Shown: positions 23,963 through 33,127 of the stretch, piece by piece
How positions within the stretch are numbered: the stretch's first letter is position 1
Layout: every line of letters begins with the position of its first letter
DNA from: Clostridia bacterium
Lineage (GTDB): Bacteria > Bacillota > Clostridia > Christensenellales > Borkfalkiaceae
NCBI GenBank assembly: GCA_017626305.1
Contig: JAGAIW010000138.1
Coordinates: 147,022-211,021, forward strand
Reading direction: 5' to 3'
DNA length: 64,000 nt
The notes under the pieces: model-generated
Databases searched by the model: none
What the model was told of the DNA's origin: nothing
What the model saw: only the letters and a program-made list of their open reading frames with translations
Made by a program: the position numbers and the translations under genes

Positions 23963-24066
23963 GTAAATAAGTTGAGCACGGCTCAACGACAAAATTTGCT
24001 CATCATTTTCCCCCTTATCATATAGGTAGCCGCCTTGAAGTCGCAAGACTTTGGGGCGGTTATCGT
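23963..24066 (+). ncRNA. candidate small structured RNA
   Basis: Downstream of the promoter at 23928-23956. Two stem-loops: GTTGAGC-acg-GCTCAAC (about 23971-23987) and a long one at about 24028-24063 with outer GCCGCC/GGCGGT and inner AAGTC-GCAA-GACTT closed by a GNRA loop. The last stem is followed by TTATCGTTTTC, a weak terminator. No known RNA class recognised. Confidence 0.45.
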
Positions 24067-24069
24067 TTT

Positions 24070-24314
24070 CAACTATATTTGCCTTTCGGCAAGTGATATT
24101 CGTCTTACGCCGAGTGATATTGCCTATCGGCAGTTATATTTGCCTTTGGCAAGTTATGGCAAATATAATATCACTTTGACCACAGGTCAAAATATAACGC
24201 AAGAGTTGTCTTGCATATCACTTTTAGCTATAAGGCTAAAAATATCACTCTTTTATTGTAATTTTTTAGTGATAGCGTTAAATCGCTACGCCGCAACTAT
24301 ATTTGCCTATCGGT
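24070..24314 (-). repeat. hairpin-array element, copy B
   Basis: Inverted relative to copy A at 11811. Stems: TTGCC-tttc-GGCAA (24079-24092), TGCC-tatc-GGCA (24121-24132), TGCC-ttt-GGCA (24141-24151), TTTGACC-aca-GGTCAAA (24175-24191), GCAAGA-gttg-TCTTGC (24199-24214), TTTTAGC-tataag-GCTAAAA. They are separated by GTGATAT/ATATCAC or TATATTT words, with CAACTATATTTGCC at both ends (24070 and 24294). Reading frames here are by-products of the repeat. Confidence 0.85.
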
Positions 24315-24320
24315 AAAGAA

Positions 24321-24349
24321 AAAAACTTCCGCTTTATACGGAAGTTTTT
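24321..24349 (-). terminator. terminator of the DUF1893 operon
   Basis: AAAAACTTCCG (24321-24331) with CGGAAGTTTTT (24339-24349). The stop codon of the gene lies in the loop. Confidence 0.85.
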
Positions 24350-24741
24350 TGTTTTATTATTTCGTAGGCTTTATGCGGCTCGTCCACGTCCCATACCGCC
24401 GTTTCCATAGGACAAAAGCCCGTGTTCGCGCGGTTGCGTATAGCAGGAACTTCTTGCCCGTATTCCAACTTTATCCCAAACGCGTTCAGCGTTTGCCGAG
24501 CAGGTGAGCTGATAACGTTTGCATACACGCAATCCACTTTCATAAGCACGTACAAAAACGCCGCCGCCTTGCCCACTACCTTATCCGCCGCCGAAAAAGA
24601 CGAAAAATCTTCGCCGCTATATATCCAAGTCAACAAGGGTTTCACTCCCCGTTCCTTGGTGAGATATACCCTTTCGCCCTTGCACAGCGCGCAGGTAACG
24701 TCATCCTTTAATAGGGATTTTGCTTTTTGTAAATCCGTCAT
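24334..24741 (-). CDS. DUF1893 family protein
   Basis: 135 aa. The blocks TKERGVKPLLTWI, ADKVVGKAAAFLYVL, NAFGIKLEYGQEVPAI and NRANTGFCPMETAVWDVD define this family, which resembles a nucleotide deaminase fold; activity unknown. Its ATG overlaps the stop of the aldo/keto reductase gene (ATGA), so the two are co-translated. Confidence 0.85.
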   Translation of the reverse strand: MTDLQKAKSLLKDDVTCALCKGERVYLTKERGVKPLLTWIYSGEDFSSFSAADKVVGKAAAFLYVLMKVDCVYANVISSPARQTLNAFGIKLEYGQEVPAIRNRANTGFCPMETAVWDVDEPHKAYEIIKQKTSV

Positions 24742-25868
24742 TTTGTTAAACGCTCCGTAAAATGGGCAAGTGCCTTGGAGATTTTAATGTTTTGCGGGCA
24801 AACCTGTTCGCAAGCGCGGCAGCCGATACACGCCGACGGGCGTTTTTCCTTAGGCAACGCCGAAATTTTAATGGCAGGAATAACGCCGTTGCTCGACATC
24901 AGGTGGTCGTTATACAGTTCTAACAGCTGCGGAATATCCAGCTGCATAGGACAGTAGTTGGTGCAATATCTACACGCGGTACAAGGCATCAGCGTTTGTA
25001 AAATTTCTTCGCTAATATCCGAAAGCGTTTGTAGTTCCTTTGCATTAAGCGGCTTTGCGCTTTCGTACGTTTGGATATTTTCTTGCAGCTGCGCAAAATC
25101 GGACATGCCCGACAGCGTCACTTTGACCTGCGGCAACCCTTGCAAAAAACGGAACGACCATGCAGGGATACCTTCGTCGGGGCGCAACGCCTTCAAGCGT
25201 TCTTCCTGCGACGGAGATAACTTGGCAAGCTTTCCGCCGCGGAGCGGCTCCATAATCCAAACGGGAATACCGTATTGTTCCAAAAGCTCCATTTGCTCCT
25301 TGCCTTTCAAAAACGTCCAGTCCAGCCAGTTGACTTGCAGTTGGCAAAACTCCATGGCGTGACCGTATTTTTCCAAGAAACGGGTAATCGTTTCCAAGCT
25401 GCCGTGCGTGGAAAATCCAAGGTGGCGGATAAGCCCCTTTTCTTTTTGCTTTAACAGGTATTCAAATAAGCCGTAGCTCTCGTCTAAGTAGTGCTCGATA
25501 TTCAATTCGCATACGTTATGGAATAAGTAAAAATCAAAATATCCCAGCCCCGTTTTTTGCAGCTGTTCTTCAAACACCTGTTCTTTTTTCGCAAAGGTGG
25601 ATAAATCGTAGCCGGGGAATTTATCGGCAAGGTAAAAGCTTTCGCGCGGATATTTTTTCAGCATTTGTCCCACGACGATTTCCGATTGTCCTGCATGATA
25701 GCCGTAAGCGGTGTCAAAATAATTGATACCCTTTTGCATGGCGTAATCGAACATTTTTTCCGTTTCCGCCATTTCAATATGCGCGTTGCCGTAGCCACCA
25801 CCCGGTAGACGCATACAGCCTAAACCCAAAGCGGAAAGGCGTTTGCCTTGAAATTCGTTATAAATCAT
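24738..25868 (-). CDS. aldo/keto reductase with C-terminal 4Fe-4S domain
   Basis: 376 aa. AKR barrel with the catalytic tetrad visible as NYFDTAYGYH (Asp, Tyr), LADKF (Lys) and LFHN (His). The C-terminal 90 residues carry CTACRYCTNYCP and CIGCRACEQVCP, an unusual but known ferredoxin-like extension in anaerobes. Likely NAD(P)H- or ferredoxin-linked reduction of a carbonyl; substrate unknown. AAGGAAA before the ATG. Confidence 0.9.
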   Translation of the reverse strand: MIYNEFQGKRLSALGLGCMRLPGGGYGNAHIEMAETEKMFDYAMQKGINYFDTAYGYHAGQSEIVVGQMLKKYPRESFYLADKFPGYDLSTFAKKEQVFEEQLQKTGLGYFDFYLFHNVCELNIEHYLDESYGLFEYLLKQKEKGLIRHLGFSTHGSLETITRFLEKYGHAMEFCQLQVNWLDWTFLKGKEQMELLEQYGIPVWIMEPLRGGKLAKLSPSQEERLKALRPDEGIPAWSFRFLQGLPQVKVTLSGMSDFAQLQENIQTYESAKPLNAKELQTLSDISEEILQTLMPCTACRYCTNYCPMQLDIPQLLELYNDHLMSSNGVIPAIKISALPKEKRPSACIGCRACEQVCPQNIKISKALAHFTERLTK

Positions 25869-25893
25869 AGTCTTTTCCTTGATTCGAGTTTTA

Positions 25894-25925
25894 AAAAATC
25901 CCGTCTGAAAGCAGACGGGATTTTT
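25894..25925 (-). terminator. terminator of pckG
   Basis: AAAAATCCCGTCTG (25894-25907) pairs with 25912-25925; T-rich on minus. Confidence 0.9.
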
Positions 25926-25937
25926 CCGTTGTTTTGA

Positions 25938-27716
25938 TTATTCAGCGCAATTCTTCTTCAAGATAGCAAGGTTATCCATGATTTCCTTAGGCATCTTGTC
26001 GCCGAAGTTTTCTGCATAGTACGTCGTGATTTCTTCCGCTTCCGCAGCCCAACGCTTTTTGTCTACTTCCAAAAGCTTGTCAAGCGTAGCCGCGTCGATA
26101 TCGCAGTTTTCAATGTTGATATCCTTTGCATAAGGCAGGTAACCGATAGCCGTTTCGCGTGCGTCTACCTTGCCGTCGCAACGATCCAAAATCCAGTCGA
26201 GTACGCGCATGTTATCGCCAAAACCAGGCCACATGAAGTTGCCGTTTTCGTCCTGACGGAACCAGTTTACGTTGAAAATCTTGGGTTGTTTGCTTTCTTC
26301 TACCTTCGCACCCATGTTAATCCAATGCTGGAAGTATTGATCTACCGAGTAGCCCATGAAAGGTTTCATAGCCATGGGGTCGTGACGAAGAACGCCTACT
26401 GCACCCGTAGCCGCAGCCGTCGTTTCGGAAGACATAATCGTACCGACGAACGTACCGTGGTTCCAGTCTCTCGATTGATATACGAGCGGCGTGGTGGTTG
26501 CTCTTCTACCGCCGAAGATAATTGCGGAAAGCGGAACGCCTGCTTTGGAGTTGAATTCAGGCGAAATGCAAGGGCAGTTTTCCGCGGGAGCGGTGAAACG
26601 GGAGTTGGGATGCGCTGCGTTGCGTCCGCAATCAGGCGTCCAAGGCTTGCCCGTCCAGTCAATCAAGTTTGCAGGCGCTTGCTTGGTCAGCTTTTCCCAC
26701 CAAACGGTGTTGTCTGCGGGGTTGATTGCCACGTTGGTGAAAATCGTACCCTTCTTGGTCGCCGCCAAAGCGTTGGGGTTGGATTTTTCGTTCGTACCAG
26801 GGGCAACGCCAAAGAAACCGTTTTCGGGGTTACAAGCCCAAAGTCTACCGTCTTCGCCTACTCTAATCCAAGCGATATCGTCGCCGACGCATTGTACTTC
26901 GTAGCCAGCGTCAAGGTATTGCTTAGGGGGAATCAACATAGCAAGGTTGGTCTTACCGCATGCGGAAGGGAATGCCGCCGCAACGTATTTGATTTCCTTA
27001 TCTTGGGGACGCTTTACGCCAAGGATAAGCATGTGTTCAGCCATCCAGCCCTCCTTCTTACCAAGGTTGGTAGCGATACGGAGTGCGAAACACTTCTTAC
27101 CCAAAAGTACGTTACCGCCGTATGCGGAGTTCACCGAAATAATCGTGTTATCTTCGGGGAAGTGCATGATATATCTCTTTTCGGGGTCTACGTTACATTT
27201 TGCATGGAAACCCTTAACGAAATCGCCGTCCGTGCCAAGCTGATCTAAACACATTTTGCCTACTCTCGTCATAATCATCATGTTGAGAACGACGTAGATA
27301 GAGTCGGTGATTTCAATACCGATTTTGGAGAAAGGAGAACCTACTACGCCCATGGAATAGGGAATAACGTACATGGTTCTGCCCTTGTACGCGCCCTTGG
27401 CAATTTCGTTTACCATAGCGTAAGCGTCTTTGGGTGCTTTCCATTTAACGATAGAGTGGGGAAGCGCGTCCGCTTCGTTTTCGCAGCAAATAAACGTTCT
27501 GTCTTCTACACGTGCAACGTCGTTTTCCGCCGTTCTATGATAGTAGCAATCGGGAAGTAATTCCTGATTCAGCTTAATCATTTCGCCCGTAGCGCAAGCT
27601 TCTTCGCGAAGCGCGTCTCTTTGCTTATCGCTACCGTCGATCCAAACCACTTTGTCGGGCTGTGCGAATGCCTGACAATCTGCAACGAATTGAAGCACTT
27701 TCTTGTTGTTAGTCAT
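25938..27716 (-). CDS. pckG: phosphoenolpyruvate carboxykinase (GTP)
   Basis: 592 aa, typical of the GTP form. P-loop FPSACGKTNLAMLIPP, YVIPYSMGVVGSPFSKIGIE with the substrate-binding Arg region upstream, and FFGVAPGTNEKSNPNA. It interconverts oxaloacetate plus GTP and PEP plus CO2 plus GDP; in fermenters it often runs toward oxaloacetate. AAGGAG upstream; single gene with its own promoter and terminator. Confidence 0.97.
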   Translation of the reverse strand: MTNNKKVLQFVADCQAFAQPDKVVWIDGSDKQRDALREEACATGEMIKLNQELLPDCYYHRTAENDVARVEDRTFICCENEADALPHSIVKWKAPKDAYAMVNEIAKGAYKGRTMYVIPYSMGVVGSPFSKIGIEITDSIYVVLNMMIMTRVGKMCLDQLGTDGDFVKGFHAKCNVDPEKRYIMHFPEDNTIISVNSAYGGNVLLGKKCFALRIATNLGKKEGWMAEHMLILGVKRPQDKEIKYVAAAFPSACGKTNLAMLIPPKQYLDAGYEVQCVGDDIAWIRVGEDGRLWACNPENGFFGVAPGTNEKSNPNALAATKKGTIFTNVAINPADNTVWWEKLTKQAPANLIDWTGKPWTPDCGRNAAHPNSRFTAPAENCPCISPEFNSKAGVPLSAIIFGGRRATTTPLVYQSRDWNHGTFVGTIMSSETTAAATGAVGVLRHDPMAMKPFMGYSVDQYFQHWINMGAKVEESKQPKIFNVNWFRQDENGNFMWPGFGDNMRVLDWILDRCDGKVDARETAIGYLPYAKDINIENCDIDAATLDKLLEVDKKRWAAEAEEITTYYAENFGDKMPKEIMDNLAILKKNCAE

Positions 27717-27809
27717 AAGATATCTCCTTACAATTTATATTATTTTATTTTTTCTTTTTTTAGCGGAAAAATTTTCCTTTTTTAGAAAAACCTTTCTCCA
27801 CCGATTACC

Positions 27810-27838
27810 ATTATACCATAAAAAAAATCGATTGTAAA
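27810..27838 (-). promoter_or_regulatory. promoter of pckG
   Basis: TTTACA (27833-27838), 17 bp, extended -10 TGG-TATAAT (27810-27815). The leader of about 90 nt is A/T-rich with no clear riboswitch. Confidence 0.85.
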
Positions 27839-27891
27839 TAGTTTTGCGAAAAAAAATTTGCATAAAAATAAAAATTTATGAAAGTATTCGC

Positions 27892-27919
27892 TTGTATTTT
27901 TCAAAATCGGTGGTAAACT
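27892..27919 (+). promoter_or_regulatory. promoter of the 101-aa gene
   Basis: TTGTAT (27892-27897), 16 bp, extended -10 TGG-TAAACT (27914-27919). Confidence 0.6.
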
Positions 27920-27976
27920 GTTTGCACGATAAAAATATCGGAGCGATTTTTAAACCGTTAAGGGGGAATAGACAGT

Positions 27977-28282
27977 ATGGGAATAGCACGTGATAAATAT
28001 ACGGACAACAAGCTCGCCGAAGAATTTGACTTCATCATTTTACTCAACGACGCCCACCGCTTTCGCGGCGTAGAAAAAGGCGCGTTGGGAACGCTGATTT
28101 GCTCGTACACAAACGAAGAACGACCTTTATACGCCACCTTTGAACGGGACGGCAAAACGCAAGAAGAGCCCCTACGTTTAGACGAGTTTCGCGTGCTCAA
28201 TCTCCACCGCCCCGACGATTTGCATATCGTAACGGCGTATTTGAAAAGGCTGCAAATAAAAAACACAACCGCGCGGGCATAA
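27977..28282 (+). CDS. hypothetical protein, 101 aa
   Basis: Starts MGIARDKYTDNKLAEEFDFI with AAGGGGGA upstream. Soluble, acidic; segments such as KGALGTLICSYTNEERPLYATFER look like a small beta-barrel. No family recognised. The stop lies inside a GC-rich hairpin (28267-28297) that may terminate it. Confidence 0.7.
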   Translation: MGIARDKYTDNKLAEEFDFIILLNDAHRFRGVEKGALGTLICSYTNEERPLYATFERDGKTQEEPLRLDEFRVLNLHRPDDLHIVTAYLKRLQIKNTTARA

Positions 28283-28313
28283 ATCGTCCGCGCGGTTTGC
28301 ATACTATATACCG

Positions 28314-29942
28314 TTATTGCATGGCTGCGGCGGATTTGGGAAAATTCCCCTTTTGTCTGCCGTTGCCGCCACGTCCGCTTTCATCCTTTTCCTTATGCGT
28401 TTGCACGTTTGCCGCCAACACCGCAAACGGCGTTAAGGCGCAGCAGCCTACCAAAAGCAGGGTCGGTACAAGCGAGAAGTAAGTGAAATAGGTTACCGTA
28501 CCCACGATAGCCGCAAACAGCAGAGAATCGTACGAAGAAAGCAAAGCGTCCTTTATCCCTAAGCGTTTGCTCTCTTTGGGTGTAACGATAAACTTGGCTT
28601 TTTTCCCAAACAGAGCAAGCGTTACCGTACCGATCATCATAGGCACAAGCGACGCATACACCACGAAATTGAGCGCGGCGTAGCCAAGCAGCTTAAAGAC
28701 GTTTTCTTTTCTGCCGTGCACGAAGAAATCGGGAATAAGCGGCGACACCAAAAAGAGCACCATCAACGCAATCAGCGCTTTGGAATAACCGCCTACGTCA
28801 AACCCCAACGCCCCGATAAGCACCGTGTTGACGATAATCAAAAAGGACAGCATGGGGATAATAGGCAAATTATAATGGGAAAGCTTTACGTCCAGCTTTT
28901 CATACCAGCTCATTTTAGAGCTCGTGATACTTTTATTGTATTTTTTCATGAATTCCACGTTCCCCTGCACCCATTTTGCCTGCCGTTTTTTCAAGCACGG
29001 ATAACTAATCGGAAATTCTTCTTCGCATAAAATATTCGGCGCATACAGTACGTCGTAGCCGCTGTTTTTCACGTCGATTGCAAAGGAAATATCTTCGGCA
29101 ACCACGTGGGGAAAGCCGTGCGTCGCTTCAAAGCATTTACGGCTAATCATCATACCGTGACCGATCAGCGCGTTACTGCCGTAGAAGTTTTTCATGACTT
29201 GACAAATTTTCCCGTTGCTTTGCACGGAAAGCCCCATCAGGCTTTGAAATAAATTACTCCCTTTCGTCGCCTTATGCGCCGCTTGCACAACCCCCACCTT
29301 GGGTGAGTACGCGTAATATTTTAACGATTCCTTAATATATTCCTTGGGGATACGCTCGTCGCTGTCCAGCACGATAAAGTAATCGTAATCCGTTTTTCCT
29401 TGCAGGTAGTTGTTCAAATTCCCTGCCTTAAACCCGACCTTTTCTTCGCGGCGAACGACGCGCACACCGTGCGTTTTGGCAAACTTATCAATCCGCCGTA
29501 TATAGGAAAAATTTGAACTGTCGTCTAAAATCACCGTTTGAAAATTGTCGTAATCCTGTTTCATACACGCCTTCAACGCGTCGGGATTGAAATCGTTACA
29601 CGTACAATATAATAACAGTACCTTGGGGTTTTCTTTCCCGCTTGCGCTCAGCGTTTTGATATCGGGGTCGGAATAGATAATCTCGTCGTATTTTTGCATG
29701 AGTTTTTTCTTCCGCAAAAGAAATACAAACGAAAACAAAAAGTCCTTTACACTACCTAGCCACATATACGCCAGCATACCGCCGTTGATAAGCAACAACG
29801 CCGCCGCCGTCCACGCGCTTGCGGTAAAGCCCTGACCCGTGAACAAATCGTATACCATAAATCCGCACGCCGTCAACAGCGCAACCGCGCACGCCGCCCA
29901 TACGCCAAGTATTAACGCGTATACCTTGGGGTTTTTCTTCAT
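28314..29942 (-). CDS. membrane glycosyltransferase, GT2 family
   Basis: 542 aa. Two N-terminal membrane helices (about 8-30 and 40-65), a GT-A domain with LDDSSNFSYI, VLDSDERIPKEY (DxD), VVAEDISFAIDV and KKRQAKWVQGN (QxxRW-like), then about four C-terminal helices. The layout resembles processive cellulose/hyaluronan-synthase-like enzymes that both polymerise and export a glycan. The polymer cannot be told. The tail ends in a polar Gly/Arg-rich stretch. AAAGGAG upstream; single gene. Confidence 0.9.
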   Translation of the reverse strand: MKKNPKVYALILGVWAACAVALLTACGFMVYDLFTGQGFTASAWTAAALLLINGGMLAYMWLGSVKDFLFSFVFLLRKKKLMQKYDEIIYSDPDIKTLSASGKENPKVLLLYCTCNDFNPDALKACMKQDYDNFQTVILDDSSNFSYIRRIDKFAKTHGVRVVRREEKVGFKAGNLNNYLQGKTDYDYFIVLDSDERIPKEYIKESLKYYAYSPKVGVVQAAHKATKGSNLFQSLMGLSVQSNGKICQVMKNFYGSNALIGHGMMISRKCFEATHGFPHVVAEDISFAIDVKNSGYDVLYAPNILCEEEFPISYPCLKKRQAKWVQGNVEFMKKYNKSITSSKMSWYEKLDVKLSHYNLPIIPMLSFLIIVNTVLIGALGFDVGGYSKALIALMVLFLVSPLIPDFFVHGRKENVFKLLGYAALNFVVYASLVPMMIGTVTLALFGKKAKFIVTPKESKRLGIKDALLSSYDSLLFAAIVGTVTYFTYFSLVPTLLLVGCCALTPFAVLAANVQTHKEKDESGRGGNGRQKGNFPKSAAAMQ

Positions 29943-30156
29943 CTCTTTTTTCTCCTTTCGTGTACGTATTCAAACGCCGCCCGCTAAAAAGCATCCACGC
30001 GTTTTTCATATGCTTTAACAACGCACCCGCCCTTTTTTACTCGTTGGCGCAAGAAGAAAACGGCGTGAAGATATTTGTAAACGGGGTGAAAATAAGGCTT
30101 TTCTTCGCTTTTTTGATATTTTTTCGCTTTTTATTCGTTTTTTTCCTTTTCCACGC

Positions 30157-30185
30157 TTGACAAATATTTACAAATCGTCTATACT
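30157..30185 (+). promoter_or_regulatory. promoter of proBAC
   Basis: TTGACA (30157-30162), 17 bp, TATACT (30180-30185). A second, overlapping TTTACA-N18-TATAAT is also possible. The rest of the gap 29943-30248 holds only A/T-rich spacer. Confidence 0.85.
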
Positions 30186-30248
30186 GTTCTTATAATCGAA
30201 AAAATCTTTTATAGGCTCGCTTTTTATCAAAAAAAGGAATTATTAAAC

Positions 30249-31019
30249 ATGAGAGTGGTTGTAAAGGTCGGCACGTCGACGCTTGCGCACGCAACGGGAA
30301 AACTGAACATTCGCCGCACGAGCGAGCTTTGCCGCGTGCTGAGCGATTTAAAAAACGAAGGCGACGAAATCATTTTGGTTTCGTCAGGCGCAATCGGCAT
30401 GGGCGTAGGTAAGCTTGCGCTTGCGGAAAAGCCTAAGGATATTCCCACCAAGCAGGCGGCAGCCGCCGTCGGACAATGCGAGCTTATGTATACGTACGAC
30501 AGGTTATTTACCGAGTACCATCATACGGTGGCGCAAATCCTTTTGACGGGCGCGGATTTTCACGCCCCCGACAGACACGAAAATTTTACGAATACCATCA
30601 ATCGATTGTTAGAGCTCGGCGTTTTGCCTATTATCAACGAAAACGACACGATTGCCACCGACGAAATTAAGGTTGGGGATAACGACACGTTATCGGCGCT
30701 CGTCGCCGTCAGCGTGAAAGCCGATTTACTCGTCATTTTATCGGACGTGGACGGTTTATACTCTTCTAACCCGCGCTCGGACGAAAACGCAAAACTCATT
30801 GAACGGGTGTACGATATCACCGACGAAATGATAAAGCAAGCGGGCGGCGCGGGCTCTACCCTTGGTACGGGCGGCATGCTCACTAAGCTGCAAGCGGCAA
30901 AGATTTGCATGTCGGCAGGATGCGATATGGCAATCGCCAACGGGAAATACCCAGTTCTTTTGTACGACGCCTTAGCCGGCAACGCTAGCGGTTTTACCCG
31001 TTTCTACGCAAAAAAATAA
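30249..31019 (+). CDS. proB: glutamate 5-kinase
   Basis: 256 aa, the short form without the C-terminal PUA domain. [32 protein letters not shown] and [12 protein letters not shown] are family motifs. First step of proline synthesis: glutamate to gamma-glutamyl phosphate. AAAGGAA upstream; 11 nt before proA. Confidence 0.97.
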   Translation: MRVVVKVGTSTLAHATGKLNIRRTSELCRVLSDLKNEGDEIILVSSGAIGMGVGKLALAEKPKDIPTKQAAAAVGQCELMYTYDRLFTEYHHTVAQILLTGADFHAPDRHENFTNTINRLLELGVLPIINENDTIATDEIKVGDNDTLSALVAVSVKADLLVILSDVDGLYSSNPRSDENAKLIERVYDITDEMIKQAGGAGSTLGTGGMLTKLQAAKICMSAGCDMAIANGKYPVLLYDALAGNASGFTRFYAKK

Positions 31020-31030
31020 GGTATACGATT

Positions 31031-32260
31031 ATGACCATGCAAGACATTTTACAAAAAGCAAAAGCGGCGGCAAAAAAAGCCGCCGCTTTGACCACAAAAC
31101 AAAAAAACGATATCCTTTTACAAATGGCTGACGCTTTAACCTGCTCCGCCGAAAATATTCTGCGCGCCAACGAGCAAGACTTACAAAACGCGCAAGGCGT
31201 TCTTCCCACCGTCATGCTGGATAGACTTCGCTTGGACGAAAAACGGATAAACGCCATGGCGGACGGTATCCGTCAAGTGGCGGCTTTGCCCGACCCCGTC
31301 GGCGTCGTTTTGGAGCAAAATTGTTTAAAAAACGGCTTGACGGTGCAAAAAATTCGCGTACCCTTGGGGGTAATCGGTATCATTTACGAAAGCCGTCCCA
31401 ACGTCACGTCGGACGCCGCCGCGCTTTGTTTTAAAAGCGGAAACGTATGTATTCTTCGCGGCGGGAAGGACGCCTACCATTCGTCGAAAGCGATTGTCGA
31501 TATTTTGCGTGGCGTGCTCCAAAAAGCAGGCGTGGACGAAAACTTTATTTCGCTGCCTGCCGATACTTCCCGCCAAAGCGCAACCCAGTTAATGACGGCG
31601 GTGGGCTACGTAGACGCGCTCATCCCCCGCGGCGGGAAAGGACTTATTCAATCCTGTGTGGAAAACGCCAAAGTCCCCTGTATTCAGACGGGAACGGGTA
31701 TTTGCCATATTTACGTGGATAAGCAAGCGGATTTCCAAAAGGCTTTGACGATTATCCACAACGCGAAAACCAGCCGTCCGTCGGTGTGCAACGCCGCCGA
31801 AGTATGCCTTGTGCATCAGGATATCGCGCAAGCGTTTTTACCCCTGCTGCAAGAAAAATTGACAAACGTAGAGCTGCGTTTAGACCCTATCGCACACTCG
31901 ATTATCGGCGGAAAGCAGGCAAGTGAAACGGACTTCGACACGGAGTTTTTGGACTATATCTTGGCGGTCAAGGTCGTGCAAAACGCGCAAGACGCTATCG
32001 CGCATATCGGCGAACACTCGACGGGGCACAGCGATTGTATTATCACGGAACATGAGCAAACGGCAAATACCTTCGTCGCTTTCGTCGACAGCGCCGCGGT
32101 GTACGTCAACGCGTCTACGCGCTTTACCGACGGCGGAGAGTTTGGCAAGGGCTGCGAAATCGGCATTTCCACGCAAAAACTCCACGCGCGCGGTCCTATG
32201 GGCTTGGAAGAGCTCACTTCTTATAAATATATCGTCCGCGGAAACGGACAAATTCGATAA
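31031..32260 (+). CDS. proA: gamma-glutamyl phosphate reductase
   Basis: 409 aa. Catalytic Cys in [16 protein letters not shown]; also [20 protein letters not shown] and [19 protein letters not shown] ending. It reduces gamma-glutamyl phosphate to glutamate semialdehyde with NADPH. Second gene of proBAC. Start ATG 31031; ATG 31037 is an alternative. Confidence 0.97.
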   Translation: MTMQDILQKAKAAAKKAAALTTKQKNDILLQMADALTCSAENILRANEQDLQNAQGVLPTVMLDRLRLDEKRINAMADGIRQVAALPDPVGVVLEQNCLKNGLTVQKIRVPLGVIGIIYESRPNVTSDAAALCFKSGNVCILRGGKDAYHSSKAIVDILRGVLQKAGVDENFISLPADTSRQSATQLMTAVGYVDALIPRGGKGLIQSCVENAKVPCIQTGTGICHIYVDKQADFQKALTIIHNAKTSRPSVCNAAEVCLVHQDIAQAFLPLLQEKLTNVELRLDPIAHSIIGGKQASETDFDTEFLDYILAVKVVQNAQDAIAHIGEHSTGHSDCIITEHEQTANTFVAFVDSAAVYVNASTRFTDGGEFGKGCEIGISTQKLHARGPMGLEELTSYKYIVRGNGQIR

Positions 32261-32272
32261 AGGAGCATAACT

Positions 32273-33070
32273 ATGTATCAACTTGGATTTATCGGCTGCG
32301 GCAACATGGGCGGCGCGTTAGCGCGTGCGGCGGCGAAAACCGTCGGCGGCAAGCAAATTGCCGTATGCGATTACGACCAAGCCAAAGCCGAAAGCTTACG
32401 AAAAGACTGCGGCGCAACCGTTAGCGATATACAAGGCTTAGCAAAACAAAGTAAATTCGTCGTGCTTGGCGTCAAGCCGCAAAACCTGCAAACGACCTTA
32501 CAAAGCGTAGCGGATATTTTACGCGCAAGGACGGACGTCGTCGTTATCACCATGGCGGCAGGCGCGTCCATTCAAAGCATACGCCGATACGTAGACAACC
32601 CGACGTTGCCCGTCATTCGTATCATGCCCAACACGCCCGTATTAGTAGAAGAAGGTATGCTATTATACTGCTGTGAAAACGTATCTAAGCAAGACGAAAA
32701 CGCCTTTTTAACGGCGTTTGAAAAAGCGGGCGTTTGCGATAAAATTCCCGAAGAAAACATAGACGCCGCAGGCGCGCTTTCAGGCTGCGGTCCTGCGTTT
32801 GCATACGCCTTTGCCAAAGCGCTTGCAAACGGCGCGACGGAGTGCGGTGTACCGCAAGAAAAATCAGCTTTATACGCAGCGCAAACGCTGCTTGGGGCTG
32901 CGAAAATGCTGCTTAACTACGGCGACCCCGACAAGCTGATAAAGGCGGTTTGCAGTCCAGGGGGCACAACGCTTGCAGGGATTGCCGCTTTGGAAAAAGC
33001 GGACATGCACGGCGTAGCCAAATCCGCTGTTTTGGCGGCGTACAACCGTACCTTGGAATTACAAAAATGA
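32273..33070 (+). CDS. proC: pyrroline-5-carboxylate reductase
   Basis: 265 aa. Rossmann start GFIGCGNMGGALA, VIRIMPNTPVLVEEGM, and C-terminal GDPDKLIKAVCSPGGTTLAG. Completes proline synthesis with NAD(P)H. AAAGGAG before the ATG, 12 nt after proA. Confidence 0.97.
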   Translation: MYQLGFIGCGNMGGALARAAAKTVGGKQIAVCDYDQAKAESLRKDCGATVSDIQGLAKQSKFVVLGVKPQNLQTTLQSVADILRARTDVVVITMAAGASIQSIRRYVDNPTLPVIRIMPNTPVLVEEGMLLYCCENVSKQDENAFLTAFEKAGVCDKIPEENIDAAGALSGCGPAFAYAFAKALANGATECGVPQEKSALYAAQTLLGAAKMLLNYGDPDKLIKAVCSPGGTTLAGIAALEKADMHGVAKSAVLAAYNRTLELQK

Positions 33071-33078
33071 TAAAAACG

Positions 33079-33122
33079 AGCGGGGCATGTATGCGTTGAA
33101 CGCATACATGCCCCGCTTTTTT
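33079..33122. terminator. strong bidirectional terminator after proC
   Basis: 17-bp perfect stem (33079-33095 with 33101-33117), 5-nt loop, TTTTTT on plus and CGTTTTTA on minus. Confidence 0.93.
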
Positions 33123-33127
33123 GTTTT

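Noticed and set aside
24035..24316. A 93-codon frame through the hairpin array
   Set aside because: The peptide simply mirrors the repeat words; copy A does not conserve a protein frame and no ribosome site exists.
26286..27248. A 320-codon plus-strand frame
   Set aside because: Antisense to pckG, whose motifs and signals are clear.
30157..30179. TTGACA and TTTACA 11 bp apart before proB as a regulator box
   Set aside because: Only two hexamers, one of which is the -35 box itself.
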